NCBI RefSeq assembly: GCF_014656095.1
Contig: NZ_BNBT01000063.1
Coordinates: 1-43,478, forward strand
Source of the DNA: Streptomyces longispororuber
Lineage (GTDB): Bacteria; Actinomycetota; Actinomycetes; Streptomycetales; Streptomycetaceae
Direction: 5' to 3'
Length of the DNA: 43,478 bases
Each line of letters begins with the position of its first letter. Positions within the stretch are counted from its first letter, which is position 1. A program made the translations under genes and the position numbers. This document shows, piece after piece, positions 24,314 to 32,292 of this stretch. Below the pieces are notes generated by a model. The model did not search any database and was not told the DNA's origin. It worked only from the letters and a program-made list of their open reading frames with translations.

Positions 24314-26137
24314 TCAGCGCCGGGCATGTTCGCGGAAGCCACGGCCCGTCTTGCGGCCGAGGCAGCCCGCGGCCACCAGGTGTTCCAGGAGCGGCGCGGG
24401 TGCGAGCCCCGGCTCGCGGAACTCGCGGTGCAGGACCTTCTCGATGGCCAGGGACACGTCCAGGCCGACGACGTCCAGGAGCTCGAACGGGCCCATCGGG
24501 TAGCCGCCGCCGAGCTTCATCGCCGCGTCGATGTCGTCGAGGGACGCGTAGTGCTCCTGGACCATCTTGACCGCGTTGTTCAGGTACGGGAACAGCAGGG
24601 CGTTCACGATGAACCCGGCCCGGTCCCCGCAGTCCACCGGGTGCTTCTTGAGCGTCGCGCACACCTCGCGGGCGGTCGCGTGCACCTCGTCCGCGGTCAG
24701 CACGGTCCGCACCACCTCGACCAGCTTCATCGCGGGCGCCGGGTTGAAGAAGTGCAGCCCGATCACGTCGCCGGGCCGGGAGGTGGCCCGGGCGCAGGCG
24801 ATCACCGGCAGCGAGGACGTCGTGGTGGCGAGGACGGCGCCCGGCTTGCAGACCTTGTCGAGCGTCGCGAAGAGCTGCCGCTTGACCTCCAGGTCCTCGG
24901 CGACCGCCTCCAGCGCCAGGTCCACGTCGGCGAACGCCTCGTACGAGCCGCACGGCACGATCCGGTCCAGGGTCCTGGCGGCCGCCTCCGCGGTCATGCG
25001 GCCCTTGTCGACGGAGCGCGAGAGCGACTTCGCGACCCGGGCCTTGGCGGCGACGGCCTTCTCCTCGCTGCGGCCGGCGAGCACCACGTCGTACCCGGCC
25101 TTTGCGAACACCTCGGCGATCCCGGAGGCCATCGTGCCGGAGCCGGCCACGCCCACCGCGCGCACCTCGCGCCCCCGCGCCTGCCGCGCGCCCTCGACCG
25201 GGGTCAGCGCGTCACGCACCACCTCGCCGCTGTCAGGACCGGCGTACGTGTAGAAGCCGCGGCCCGCCTTGCGCCCCGTCAGGCCCGCCTCGCTGAGCTG
25301 CTTGAGGATCGGCGCGGGCGCGTGCAGCCGGTCGTGCGACTCGGCGTACATGGCGTCGAGGACGGTGCGGGCGGTGTCGACGCCGATCAGGTCGAGCAGC
25401 GCCAGCGGCCCCATGGGCAGCCCGCAGCCGAGCCGCATCGCGGCGTCGATGTCCTCGCGGCTCGCGTACTTCGCCTCGTACATCGCCGCGGCCTGGTTGA
25501 GGTAGCCGAAGAGCAGCCCGTCGGCGACGAACCCCGGGCGGTCGCCGACGGCGACGGGCTCCTTGCCGAGGGCGGTGGCCAGCTCGGTGACGGCGGCGAC
25601 GGCCCCGGGGGCGGTGAGCACGGACGACACCACCTCCACGAGCTTCATCGCGGGCGCCGGGTTGAAGAAGTGCAGGCCCAACACCCGCTCGGGCCGGGCC
25701 GAGTCGGCCGCCAGCCGCGTCACGGACAGCGCGTTGGTGCCGGTGGCGAGGATCGTGTCCGGGCGCACGATGCCGTCGAGCTCGCGGAAGATCTGCTGCT
25801 TGACCTCGTACGACTCCGGCGCGACCTCGATCACCAGGTCGGCGTCGGCCGCGGCGCTCAGGTCGGTGGCGGTGTGGAAGCGGGCGAGGGCGTCCGCGCG
25901 CTCGCCCTCGGTGAGGCGCTCGCGGCGCACGGCGCGCGCGGTGGAGGCCTCCAGGGCGGCCACGGCGTGCGCGGCGGCCTGCTCGCTGATGTCGATGCCG
26001 ACGACCTCGCGGCCCGCGACGGCGAGGACCTCGGCGATGCCGGTGCCCATCGTGCCGAGACCGACGACGGCGACGGTGTTCAGGGGCGTACCGGAGGTAC
26101 CGGATGTACCGGACGAACCGGCGGGGAAGGCGTCCAT
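24314..26137 (-). CDS. 3-hydroxyacyl-CoA dehydrogenase, tandemly duplicated
   Basis: 607 residues made of two complete 3-hydroxybutyryl-CoA dehydrogenase units: about 20-300 and 325-607. Each has a Rossmann site (VVGLGTMGTGIAE at 24-36; VAGSGTMASGIAE at 330-342) and an identical GLHFFNPAPAMKLVEVV block (His156/Glu168 and His462/Glu474). The second copy keeps the other expected catalytic residues, SS at 441-442 and Asn512 in GFIVNALL. The first copy has Asn-Ala at 135-136 and Asp206 in GFVADGLL, so it may be inactive or altered. It should reduce acetoacetyl-CoA to 3-hydroxybutyryl-CoA, feeding crotonyl-CoA to Ccr. The ATG at 26137 has GGAG upstream. A single-unit enzyme is about 285 residues, so this is a true internal duplication. 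Confidence 0.93.
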   Translation of the reverse strand: MDAFPAGSSGTSGTSGTPLNTVAVVGLGTMGTGIAEVLAVAGREVVGIDISEQAAAHAVAALEASTARAVRRERLTEGERADALARFHTATDLSAAADADLVIEVAPESYEVKQQIFRELDGIVRPDTILATGTNALSVTRLAADSARPERVLGLHFFNPAPAMKLVEVVSSVLTAPGAVAAVTELATALGKEPVAVGDRPGFVADGLLFGYLNQAAAMYEAKYASREDIDAAMRLGCGLPMGPLALLDLIGVDTARTVLDAMYAESHDRLHAPAPILKQLSEAGLTGRKAGRGFYTYAGPDSGEVVRDALTPVEGARQARGREVRAVGVAGSGTMASGIAEVFAKAGYDVVLAGRSEEKAVAAKARVAKSLSRSVDKGRMTAEAAARTLDRIVPCGSYEAFADVDLALEAVAEDLEVKRQLFATLDKVCKPGAVLATTTSSLPVIACARATSRPGDVIGLHFFNPAPAMKLVEVVRTVLTADEVHATAREVCATLKKHPVDCGDRAGFIVNALLFPYLNNAVKMVQEHYASLDDIDAAMKLGGGYPMGPFELLDVVGLDVSLAIEKVLHREFREPGLAPAPLLEHLVAAGCLGRKTGRGFREHARR

Positions 26138-26343
26138 GCGGGGACTCCAGGAAGTGAGTGACGACTGGGGGCGCACGCGTGGGGCGCCCGGCGGGGGCGC
26201 ACCGGACACGTCGGCACGCGTGCGTGGCGACCGCGCGAGCGGCGTGAAGTGGTGCACGGCGCGCGGCATGGAGCGGGGAGCGGCGCGCGGGAAGTGCGCG
26301 AGAGGGAGCCGACGGGCCCTGTCCCGGAGCCGCGTCGTCCTGC

Positions 26344-26357
26344 GGTACGTGCGTACC
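26344..26357. promoter_or_regulatory. GGTACG-N2-CGTACC inverted repeat, candidate operator
   Basis: Two perfect 6-base arms separated by TG, about 210 bases upstream of the 3-hydroxyacyl-CoA dehydrogenase start. The size and shape fit a TetR or similar dimer. Confidence 0.4.
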
Positions 26358-26500
26358 AAACCGACAGCACTCGCGACGGCTGCGTCACCAGGCCGTCAGG
26401 AGTCGTGGAACTGCTTACGGGGAGTGTGCCCCGCTCAGATGAGATTAACCGGTGAGTAACGAGCGCGCCAGCCCCCGGTGTCTGTGACCTCCGTCGCGAC

Positions 26501-26506
26501 TAGGCT
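26501..26506 (+). promoter_or_regulatory. -10 box of a leaderless transcript (HEAT gene)
   Basis: TAGGCT, six bases before the ATG at 26513, with no ribosome site between. Confidence 0.5.
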
Positions 26507-26512
26507 CGCCGC

Positions 26513-27091
26513 ATGGATGCGGAGTTGCGGACGGTGACGGATCGCTTACGACGCGAGGCTGCGGCGTCGGGAGAGCTGGAGGCGTACGAGAGGCTGCTGG
26601 CGGTCGACGACCCGGACGAGCTCGCGGGGATGCTGCACGCGGCCGGGCAGCCGCTGTGGGCACGGGAGTTGGCGGCGGTGCGGCTCGGCACGGCGGGGGA
26701 CAAGCGGGCCTTCGAGTCCCTGGTGCTGCTGCTCAACCACCGGGACCCGCCGCGCTGCGCCGCCGCCGCGTACGCGCTCGACCGGCTCGGCGACCCGCGC
26801 ACCGCGCGCGCGGCGGCCGCCCTCGCCACCGACGAGCTGCGCGTCGCCTACGCCCTGCACCCGGTGCGGCTGCTCACCGAGTTGCGCGCCCCCGAGTCGG
26901 CGCCCGCGCTGATCGTCACCCTGCAGCGCCGCCTCACGCCGAACGACCCCTACGGCAAGGTGGCGCTCGCCTGCGTGGAGGGGCTCGGCGCGCTGGGCGA
27001 CCCGCGGGCGATCCCGGTCCTGAAGGCGGCCTGCGCCCACCCCCGCCTCGCGGCGGCGGCCTCGGCGGCGCTGGCGCGGGTGTCGGCGTGA
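26513..27091 (+). CDS. HEAT-repeat domain protein
   Basis: 192 residues, nearly all helical. Repeated HEAT/PBS-lyase-like units are visible from about residue 45: LWARELAAVRLGTAGDKRAF, PPRCAAAAYALDRLGDPRTA, GKVALACVEGLGALGDPRAI, each with the typical ALG(D)PRAxPxL turn. Such proteins are scaffolds for protein-protein contact; no enzyme is implied and the partner is unknown. The ATG at 26513 follows a TAGGCT box by six bases, so the mRNA is probably leaderless. Its stop is one base away from the stop of the convergent SRPBCC gene, leaving no room for a terminator between them. Confidence 0.85.
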   Translation: MDAELRTVTDRLRREAAASGELEAYERLLAVDDPDELAGMLHAAGQPLWARELAAVRLGTAGDKRAFESLVLLLNHRDPPRCAAAAYALDRLGDPRTARAAAALATDELRVAYALHPVRLLTELRAPESAPALIVTLQRRLTPNDPYGKVALACVEGLGALGDPRAIPVLKAACAHPRLAAAASAALARVSA

Positions 27092-27092
27092 G

Positions 27093-27629
27093 TTAGCCGG
27101 GCGTGAGGCGGCGCAGCAGGCGCACGTACGGGCTCCAGCGCGCCGGGCGGGCCACCGTGCCGGTCAGGGCCAACTCGGCGCGGTCCAGGCTGTCTTCCAG
27201 GCAGGCGTCGTGGAAGGAGCGGAAGGCGAGCGGCCAGGTGAGGCGGGCCGGGCCGCGGGCGCGCATGGCCAGCGTGTGCCGCAGGATCGTCCGCGGGGCC
27301 CCAGTCGCGGCCGCGCCCTCGTCGCGCGCGGGGCGCGCCCCGGGCCCGGGCTCGACGGCGTGCACCGAGAACTCGTGGAACCCGTCGAAGCCGCGCGGGC
27401 CCGTGAAGGTGAAGCGCACCCACTGCCCGGGCGCGTGTGCCGCGACGGTGTAGCGCACCGGGCCGTGGCCGCCGCGGGAGCCGGGTGCGAGGCCCCGGTC
27501 GAGCACCATCCGCGGCCAGTCGGCGTGCGGCCAGAGCGGGTCGCCGGCGGTGGCCAGGGCGTCGAGGAGCGCGCCGACCTCCTCGGGGTCGGCGGCCAGG
27601 AGGCGTTCGTGGACGTTGAGGACGGCCAT
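27093..27629 (-). CDS. SRPBCC family protein
   Basis: 178 residues with the START/SRPBCC-like pattern: an N-terminal helix (NVHERLLAADPEEVGALLDAL), a central beta sheet with QWVRFTFTGPRGFDGFHEFSVHAV, and a C-terminal helix (LAFRSFHDACLEDSLDRAEL). These proteins bind a hydrophobic ligand in a deep pocket; the ligand is unknown. The ATG at 27629 has GGAG at a good distance. It is divergent from a TetR gene, and two operator-like boxes lie in the 107-base gap, so it is probably the regulator's target. Confidence 0.75.
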   Translation of the reverse strand: MAVLNVHERLLAADPEEVGALLDALATAGDPLWPHADWPRMVLDRGLAPGSRGGHGPVRYTVAAHAPGQWVRFTFTGPRGFDGFHEFSVHAVEPGPGARPARDEGAAATGAPRTILRHTLAMRARGPARLTWPLAFRSFHDACLEDSLDRAELALTGTVARPARWSPYVRLLRRLTPG

Positions 27630-27696
27630 GGCTGCTCCAGGTCCTGAGGGCGTACGGAGGGCCGCGCTCCCGGGCAGGTCCCCGGGGGCTGTTTTG

Positions 27697-27708
27697 GAGA
27701 GCCCTCTC
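27697..27708. promoter_or_regulatory. TetR operator box 1
   Basis: GAGAG-CC-CTCTC, an inverted repeat with the same half-site as box 2, 22 bases (two helical turns) from it centre to centre. Confidence 0.6.
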
Positions 27709-27717
27709 TATTTAATT

Positions 27718-27731
27718 GGAGAGTACTCTCC
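27718..27731. promoter_or_regulatory. TetR operator box 2
   Basis: GGAGAGTACTCTCC, a perfect 14-base palindrome ending five bases before the TetR start codon and covering its -10 box TACTCT. Confidence 0.7.
27724..27729 (+). promoter_or_regulatory. -10 box of a leaderless transcript (tetR at 27737)
   Basis: TACTCT, seven bases before the ATG at 27737. It lies inside the perfect palindrome, so repressor binding would block it. Confidence 0.5.
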
Positions 27732-27736
27732 CTTAC

Positions 27737-28327
27737 ATGGCGAGGCCACCCCGGTACGACAGCGGACGCTTCCTCGACGCCGCCGTGCGGCTGGCCGCGG
27801 AGGCGGGCCCCGCCGCGGTCACGATGGCGGCCGTCGCCAAGGCCGTCGGCGCGCCCAGCGGATCGGTGTACCACCGCTTCGCATCGCGTCCCGCGCTGCT
27901 CGCGGAGGTGTGGCTGCGCACCGTCGAGGACTTCCAGGAGGGCTGGTTCGCGGCCCTGGGCGACGGCGGCCAGGGGCCCCGCGCCGCCGCCCGCGCGGCG
28001 GCCGTCCACGTCGTCGCCTGGAGCCGGGCGCAGCCGCGCGCGGCGGCCCTGCTCCTGTACGGCCCCGCCGACTTCGGGCAGGGCGGCTGGCCCGAGGAGA
28101 GCGAGGCCCGGGCGCGGGCCGGGCACGAGCGGGTGCGGACGGCGCTCGCGGAGCTGTGCGCCGACCTCGGCGAGGACGGCGCCCGGGCGGCCGAGCGGGT
28201 CGCGCTCGCGGTGGTCGACGTACCGCTGACGATCGTGCGCCGCCATCTGCGCCGCGGCGAGGACCTGCCGCCGTACGCCGAACAGCTCGCGGGCGACAGC
28301 GCGCTGGCGCTGCTCGGGGCGGGCTGA
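27737..28327 (+). CDS. TetR family transcriptional regulator
   Basis: 196 residues. The helix-turn-helix (about 8-55) reads FLDAAVRLAAEAGPAAVTMAAVAKAVGAPSGSVYHRFASRPALLAEVW; the GAPSGSVYHRF recognition helix is typical of TetR proteins. The C-terminal ligand domain is Ala/Arg-rich with no recognisable ligand signature. The ATG at 27737 directly follows a -10 box and two operator-like palindromes, so the gene is probably autoregulated and leaderless. The divergent SRPBCC gene is the likely target. The gene is convergent with ridA, with 30 bases between the stops. Confidence 0.9.
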   Translation: MARPPRYDSGRFLDAAVRLAAEAGPAAVTMAAVAKAVGAPSGSVYHRFASRPALLAEVWLRTVEDFQEGWFAALGDGGQGPRAAARAAAVHVVAWSRAQPRAAALLLYGPADFGQGGWPEESEARARAGHERVRTALAELCADLGEDGARAAERVALAVVDVPLTIVRRHLRRGEDLPPYAEQLAGDSALALLGAG

Positions 28328-28357
28328 GGGCGGGCGGGCCGGGCCGCGCGGCGGGGG

Positions 28358-28783
28358 TCAGGCGCCCTCGGCCGCCTTCCCCGGCTCCTCCGCCACCACC
28401 GCGAGCGCCTCGATCTCCATCAGGTACTCGGGCGCCACCAGCGCCGCGACCTGGACGGCCGAGGACGCGGGGAGCCGTGCCGGGTCGAGGTGGGCGTCGC
28501 GTGCGGCGCGGACGGCGGGCAGGTGCGCCATGTCCGTGAGGAAGTACGTCAGCTTGATCACGTCGTCGAAGCCGGCGCCCGCGGCCGCCAGGCAGCGGCG
28601 GAGGTTCTCGAAGACCTGGAGGGCCTGGGCCGCGGGGTCGCCCGCGCCGACCAGCTCGCCCCGCTCGTCGAGGGGGAGCTGGCCGGAGACGGCGACCAGG
28701 CGGCCGGTGCCCGCGACGACATGGGTGTACGCCGTGGCCGGCGCGACTCCCTCGGGTGCGTGGAGGTGCGTGAGACGGTTCAT
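28358..28783 (-). CDS. RidA family protein
   Basis: 141 residues of the Rid (YjgF/YER057c/UK114) family, trimeric proteins that hydrolyse reactive enamine/imine intermediates such as 2-aminoacrylate, or have specialised deaminase roles. Typical elements are VVAGTGRLVAVSGQLPLD, a central QVFENLRRCLAAAGAGFDDVIKLTYFLTD, the conserved Arg-containing segment AVRAARDAHL, and PASSAVQVAALVAPEYLMEIEALAVV near the C-terminus. The family's final EI(D/E)A motif is present (MEIEALA). I prefer the ATG at 28783; the ATG at 28792 is in frame and adds three residues. It is probably a single-gene unit. Confidence 0.88.
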   Translation of the reverse strand: MNRLTHLHAPEGVAPATAYTHVVAGTGRLVAVSGQLPLDERGELVGAGDPAAQALQVFENLRRCLAAAGAGFDDVIKLTYFLTDMAHLPAVRAARDAHLDPARLPASSAVQVAALVAPEYLMEIEALAVVAEEPGKAAEGA

Positions 28784-28867
28784 GATCTCCATGGTGGACC
28801 ACGGGACCGACAACGCGCCGGGCGGAGGGGCCGGTTCGGCGCCGCGCCGCCCCGCGGACCGGAGGGC

Positions 28868-30451
28868 TCAGCCCCGGAACCGGAGCGGCCCGGGCAGCTC
28901 GGCGCCGCGCGCCGCCCCGTCCCCGGAGCGCGCGGGCTCAGGCTCCGGCCCGGGCCGGGCCTTGCACACCGCGTCGACCTCGCCGCCGCTCCGCGGCACC
29001 TCGCCGTGGTGGAGGTACGCCGCCAGGTACCGGTCCATGCAGGCGTTCCCGCTCAGCGTGGCGCCGTGGTTGCCGCCGCCCCACTCCACCACGAGGCTCG
29101 AACCGCGCAGCTTGCGGTGCATCGTGACCGCGCCCTCGTACGGCGTGGCCGCGTCGTCCGTGCCCTGGAGGAGCAGCACCGGCGGCAGCGCCGTGTTGCG
29201 GACGTCCGCCGGGCTCAGCGAGGCCGTGGGCCAGAAGGCGCAGGGCGCGTTGTACCAGGCGTTGTTCCAGGTCATGAAGGGCGCCTTCGCGTGGGTGCGC
29301 GTGTGGTCCTCGCGCCACTGGCTCCAGGGGCGCGGCCACGGCGCGTCACGGCACTGCACGGCCGCGTACACCGAGTAGCCGTTGTCGGTCGCCGCGTCCG
29401 GGGCGCCCAGGGCCTCGTAGGCCCGCACGAGCGGTTCGGTGCTCCGGTCGTTCGCGTAGGCGGCGAACGCCTCGGCCAGCAGCGGCCAGGAGCCGTCGAA
29501 GTAGCCGCCCGGCAGATAGGTGTCCTCCAGCTCGGCGGCGCCGACCTTGCCGCCCGCGGGCTCCTTGGCGACGGCGCCGCGCATCGCGTACCACTGGGCC
29601 TCGACCTTCGCCGGATCCTTGCCGAGCGCGTACCGGGCGTGGTGCCGGGCCACCCAGGCGAGGAACGCCTTGTGGCGGGCGTCGAAGGCGAAGTCCTGCG
29701 CGAGGTTGGCCGCGTACCAGACGGCGTCCGGGTCGACCACGGAGTCCAGGGCCATGCGGCGCACCCGGTCCGGGAACAGCTTGGCGTACACCGCGCCCAG
29801 ATAGGTGCCGTACGAGTAGCCGAAGTAGCTGATCCTCGGCGCGCCGAGCGCCGCCCGGATCGCGTCCAGGTCCTTGGCCGCGCTGACCGTGTCGACGTAC
29901 GGCAGCACGTCCGCGTACTTCTTCGCGCACGCCTCGGCGAACGCCCGCGCCCGGTGCAGGTTGGCCCGCTCCAGGGCGGGCGTGGCGGGTACCGAGTCGG
30001 GGCGCACGGGGTCCGCGTGCCCGGGGCGGCAGGTGAGGGCCGGTGTGCTCCTGCCGACACCGCGCGGGTCGAAGCCCACGACGTCGTAGCGCGCGGCCAC
30101 CCGCTCCGGCAGCGACGCCGCGACGAACCCGGCCGTGGTCAGCCCGCCGGCGCCGGGACCGCCCGGGTTGACCAGGAGGGGGCCCTGGTACGCCGGCGAG
30201 GTGTGCCGCACCCGGGACAGGGCCAGGGTGACCTGCCGCCCGTGCCGGTGGCCGTGGTCGAGCGGCACCCGCAGGGACGCGCACTCCAGGCGCGGGTACT
30301 CCGGCGTCGCGCACGCCTTCCACGCGAGGGGCTTGTGGGTGCGCGGGGCGCCGGGCGCGGTCCGCGGGTCCGCGCCCGCGGCGGGCACCGCCGCGACGAG
30401 ACCGGCCAGCAGAGCGGCGGCGCCGCACAGCGAGACGGCGGTTCTTCTCAT
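28868..30451 (-). CDS. secreted alpha/beta-hydrolase, tripeptidyl aminopeptidase-like (S33)
   Basis: 527 residues. An N-terminal signal peptide (MRRTAV, hydrophobic 7-25, AAGA cleavage region near 26) indicates export. The mature part is an S33-type alpha/beta hydrolase as in the streptomycete tripeptidyl aminopeptidases: oxyanion motif NPGGPG at 95-100, GFDPRGVG at 127-134, nucleophile Ser213 in GYSYGTYLG, the acid in LLLQGTDDAATPYEGA and the His in GGGNHGA. The C-terminal TAP-like domain is complete, followed by a short Pro/Glu-rich tail. It should release tripeptides or hydrolyse esters outside the cell. The ATG at 30451 has GGGAGG in front. Confidence 0.9.
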   Translation of the reverse strand: MRRTAVSLCGAAALLAGLVAAVPAAGADPRTAPGAPRTHKPLAWKACATPEYPRLECASLRVPLDHGHRHGRQVTLALSRVRHTSPAYQGPLLVNPGGPGAGGLTTAGFVAASLPERVAARYDVVGFDPRGVGRSTPALTCRPGHADPVRPDSVPATPALERANLHRARAFAEACAKKYADVLPYVDTVSAAKDLDAIRAALGAPRISYFGYSYGTYLGAVYAKLFPDRVRRMALDSVVDPDAVWYAANLAQDFAFDARHKAFLAWVARHHARYALGKDPAKVEAQWYAMRGAVAKEPAGGKVGAAELEDTYLPGGYFDGSWPLLAEAFAAYANDRSTEPLVRAYEALGAPDAATDNGYSVYAAVQCRDAPWPRPWSQWREDHTRTHAKAPFMTWNNAWYNAPCAFWPTASLSPADVRNTALPPVLLLQGTDDAATPYEGAVTMHRKLRGSSLVVEWGGGNHGATLSGNACMDRYLAAYLHHGEVPRSGGEVDAVCKARPGPEPEPARSGDGAARGAELPGPLRFRG

Positions 30452-30608
30452 CGAGCCTCCCGGGACGCGGGGTGCGGGGCCGCGCGGCGCACGACCCCCG
30501 CCGCATGGTCCCGGAAAGCCCGCCCCGGGAGGGGTGATCCGGCGATAAATGCCCGGAAAGGAGCACCAAGTGGACACCGGTGCTCATGGCCCGCCCGTCC
30601 CGGCCGGG

Positions 30609-31643
30609 TCACAGGAGGGTGAGCTGCGTGGGCCCCGGCTCTGGCTCGGGCTCCGGGGCCGTGCGTATCCGGCGCGCCGCCCCCGCGCGCGTGGGGCCGA
30701 TGCCGAACTCCTCGGCCAGCTCGTGCACCTGCCGGGTGATCCGGCGCTGGTACCAGGTGGGGGCGTAGGCGCCCTCCGCGTACAGGCGCTCGTACCGGCG
30801 CACCAGGTGCGGATGGTGCTGGTGCAGCCAGGACATGAACCACTCGCGGGCGCCGGGGCGCAGGTGCAGGACCAGCGGGGTCACCGACACCGCCCCGGCC
30901 TCGGCGACGGCCCGCACCGTGGCGCGGAGCTGCTCCGGCTCGTCGCCGAGGAAGGGGATCACCGGTGCCATCAGGACGCCGCAGCCGATGCCGTGCGCGG
31001 TGAGGGTGCGCACGACCTCCAGACGGCGCCCGGGCGCGGGCGTGCCCGGCTCGACGGTGCGCCACAGGGACTCGTCCAGGAAGCCGACGGACACCGAGAT
31101 GCCGACGTCGGTGACGGCGGCGGCCTGCCGCAGCAGGTCGAGGTCGCGCAGGATCAGCGTGCCCTTGGTGAGGATCGAGAACGGGTTCGCGCGGTCGCGC
31201 AGCGCCTCGATGATGCCGGGCATCAGGGCGTAGCGGCCCTCCGCGCGCTGGTAGCAGTCGACGTTGGTGCCCATCGCGATGTGCTCGCCGTGCCAGCGGC
31301 GCGAGGCGAGCTGGCGGCGCAGCAGCTCCGGCGCGTTCACCTTCACGACGATCTGGCTGTCGAAGCCGAGCCCGGTGTCCAGGTCCAGGTAGCTGTGCGT
31401 CTTGCGGGCGAAGCAGTACACGCACGCGTGCGTGCAGCCGCGGTAGGGGTTGACGGTCCACTCGAAGGGCATGCGCGAGGCCCCGGGCACGCGGTTCACG
31501 ATCGTTCTGGCCCGGATCTCGTGGAAGGTGATCCCGCGGAACTCCGGGGTGTCGAAGGTTCGTGTGGTGACCGCGTCCGCGCCGAACAGCGCGGCGTCGG
31601 CGGCGCCCCGGCGCGGCCCGTCGGACAGGTTCTCCCAGCGCAT
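30609..31643 (-). CDS. Rv2578c-family radical SAM protein
   Basis: 344 residues. The radical SAM iron-sulphur motif CxxxCxxC is present in GCTHACVYCFA, after an N-terminal part with EFRGITFHEIRARTIVNRVP and NPYRGC typical of the Rv2578c/SplB-like group. Further blocks are TNVDCYQRAEGRY, ILTKGTLILRDLDLL and SVGFLDESLWRTVEPGTP. The reaction is unknown; relatedness to spore photoproduct lyase and SOS control suggest a DNA-damage link. The ATG at 31643 has GAGGAGG in front. A perfect SOS box lies 33 bases upstream of the start, next to a TATTCT -10 box, so LexA control is likely. The C-terminal 25 residues are Glu/Pro-rich. Confidence 0.9.
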   Translation of the reverse strand: MRWENLSDGPRRGAADAALFGADAVTTRTFDTPEFRGITFHEIRARTIVNRVPGASRMPFEWTVNPYRGCTHACVYCFARKTHSYLDLDTGLGFDSQIVVKVNAPELLRRQLASRRWHGEHIAMGTNVDCYQRAEGRYALMPGIIEALRDRANPFSILTKGTLILRDLDLLRQAAAVTDVGISVSVGFLDESLWRTVEPGTPAPGRRLEVVRTLTAHGIGCGVLMAPVIPFLGDEPEQLRATVRAVAEAGAVSVTPLVLHLRPGAREWFMSWLHQHHPHLVRRYERLYAEGAYAPTWYQRRITRQVHELAEEFGIGPTRAGAARRIRTAPEPEPEPGPTQLTLL

Positions 31644-31669
31644 GGCGCCTCCTCGGTAGCACTGGCCAC

Positions 31670-31675
31670 AGAATA
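31670..31675 (-). promoter_or_regulatory. -10 box for the radical SAM gene
   Basis: TATTCT on the minus strand immediately downstream of the SOS box, giving a leader of about 20 bases that contains GAGGAGG. Confidence 0.5.
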
Positions 31676-31687
31676 GAACATCTGTTC
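31676..31687. promoter_or_regulatory. LexA SOS box
   Basis: GAACATCTGTTC matches the actinobacterial and Bacillus-type SOS consensus GAAC-N4-GTTC perfectly. It touches the -10 box of the radical SAM gene, so bound LexA would block transcription. Confidence 0.8.
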
Positions 31688-31811
31688 CCATGATCGTGCG
31701 AGCGCCGTACGGGCGTGGCGGGCGGCCGGAGGGGGCCCCGATTTGGGGCGCCGCCGCACGGGGTGGTTGGGTGACCGTCGAACCCCCGAGACACCAACTG
31801 GAGGAAGTGCC

Positions 31812-32255
31812 ATGGCGCAGGTCGAGGCGACCACGGAGCGGATCATCGCGGCACGGCCGGAGGACGTCTTCGATGCGCTGGCCGACTACAGCGGCACGCG
31901 CGAGAAGGTCCTGTCCGAGCACTTCAGCGAGTACGAGGTGCGCGAGGGCGGCGACGGCGAGGGCACCCTCGTGCACTGGAAGCTCCAGGCCACCAGCAAG
32001 CGCGTCCGCGACTGCCTGCTCGACGTGACCGAGCCCACCGACGGCGAGCTGGTCGAGAAGGACCGCAACTCCTCCATGGTCACCACCTGGCGCGTGACCC
32101 CGGCGGGCGAGGGGCAGGCGCGCGTGGTCGTCACCTCGGTGTGGAACGGCGCGGGCGGCATCGGCGGCTTCTTCGAGCGGACGTTCGCCCCGAAGGGCCT
32201 CGCCCGCATCTACGACGCGGTCCTGGAGCGGCTGGCCGCCGAGGTCGGGAAGTGA
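31812..32255 (+). CDS. SRPBCC family protein (polyketide cyclase/START-like)
   Basis: 147 residues, a short SRPBCC domain: an N-terminal strand TTERIIAARPEDVFDALADYSGTREKVL, the central VHWKLQATSKRVRDCLLDV and SMVTTWRVTPAGEGQARVVVTSVWN, and a long C-terminal helix FAPKGLARIYDAVLERLAAEV that closes the ligand pocket. Ligand and role are unknown. The ATG at 31812 has GAGGAAG in front. It is divergent from the SOS-controlled radical SAM gene (168 bases apart) and is closed by a very stable hairpin. There is no signal peptide, so it is cytoplasmic. Confidence 0.85.
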   Translation: MAQVEATTERIIAARPEDVFDALADYSGTREKVLSEHFSEYEVREGGDGEGTLVHWKLQATSKRVRDCLLDVTEPTDGELVEKDRNSSMVTTWRVTPAGEGQARVVVTSVWNGAGGIGGFFERTFAPKGLARIYDAVLERLAAEVGK

Positions 32256-32292
32256 CGCCGAGCGGCACTGGCCGGAAGTAACCGCCTGGGCC

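Larger units (their letters stand above)
26138..26512. other. divergent control region between HAD and HEAT-repeat genes
   Basis: 375 bases without a gene. It holds the palindrome at 26344-26357, an AT-richer patch at about 26430-26460, and the leaderless -10 box of the HEAT gene. I could not pick a convincing promoter for the dehydrogenase gene. Confidence 0.6.
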
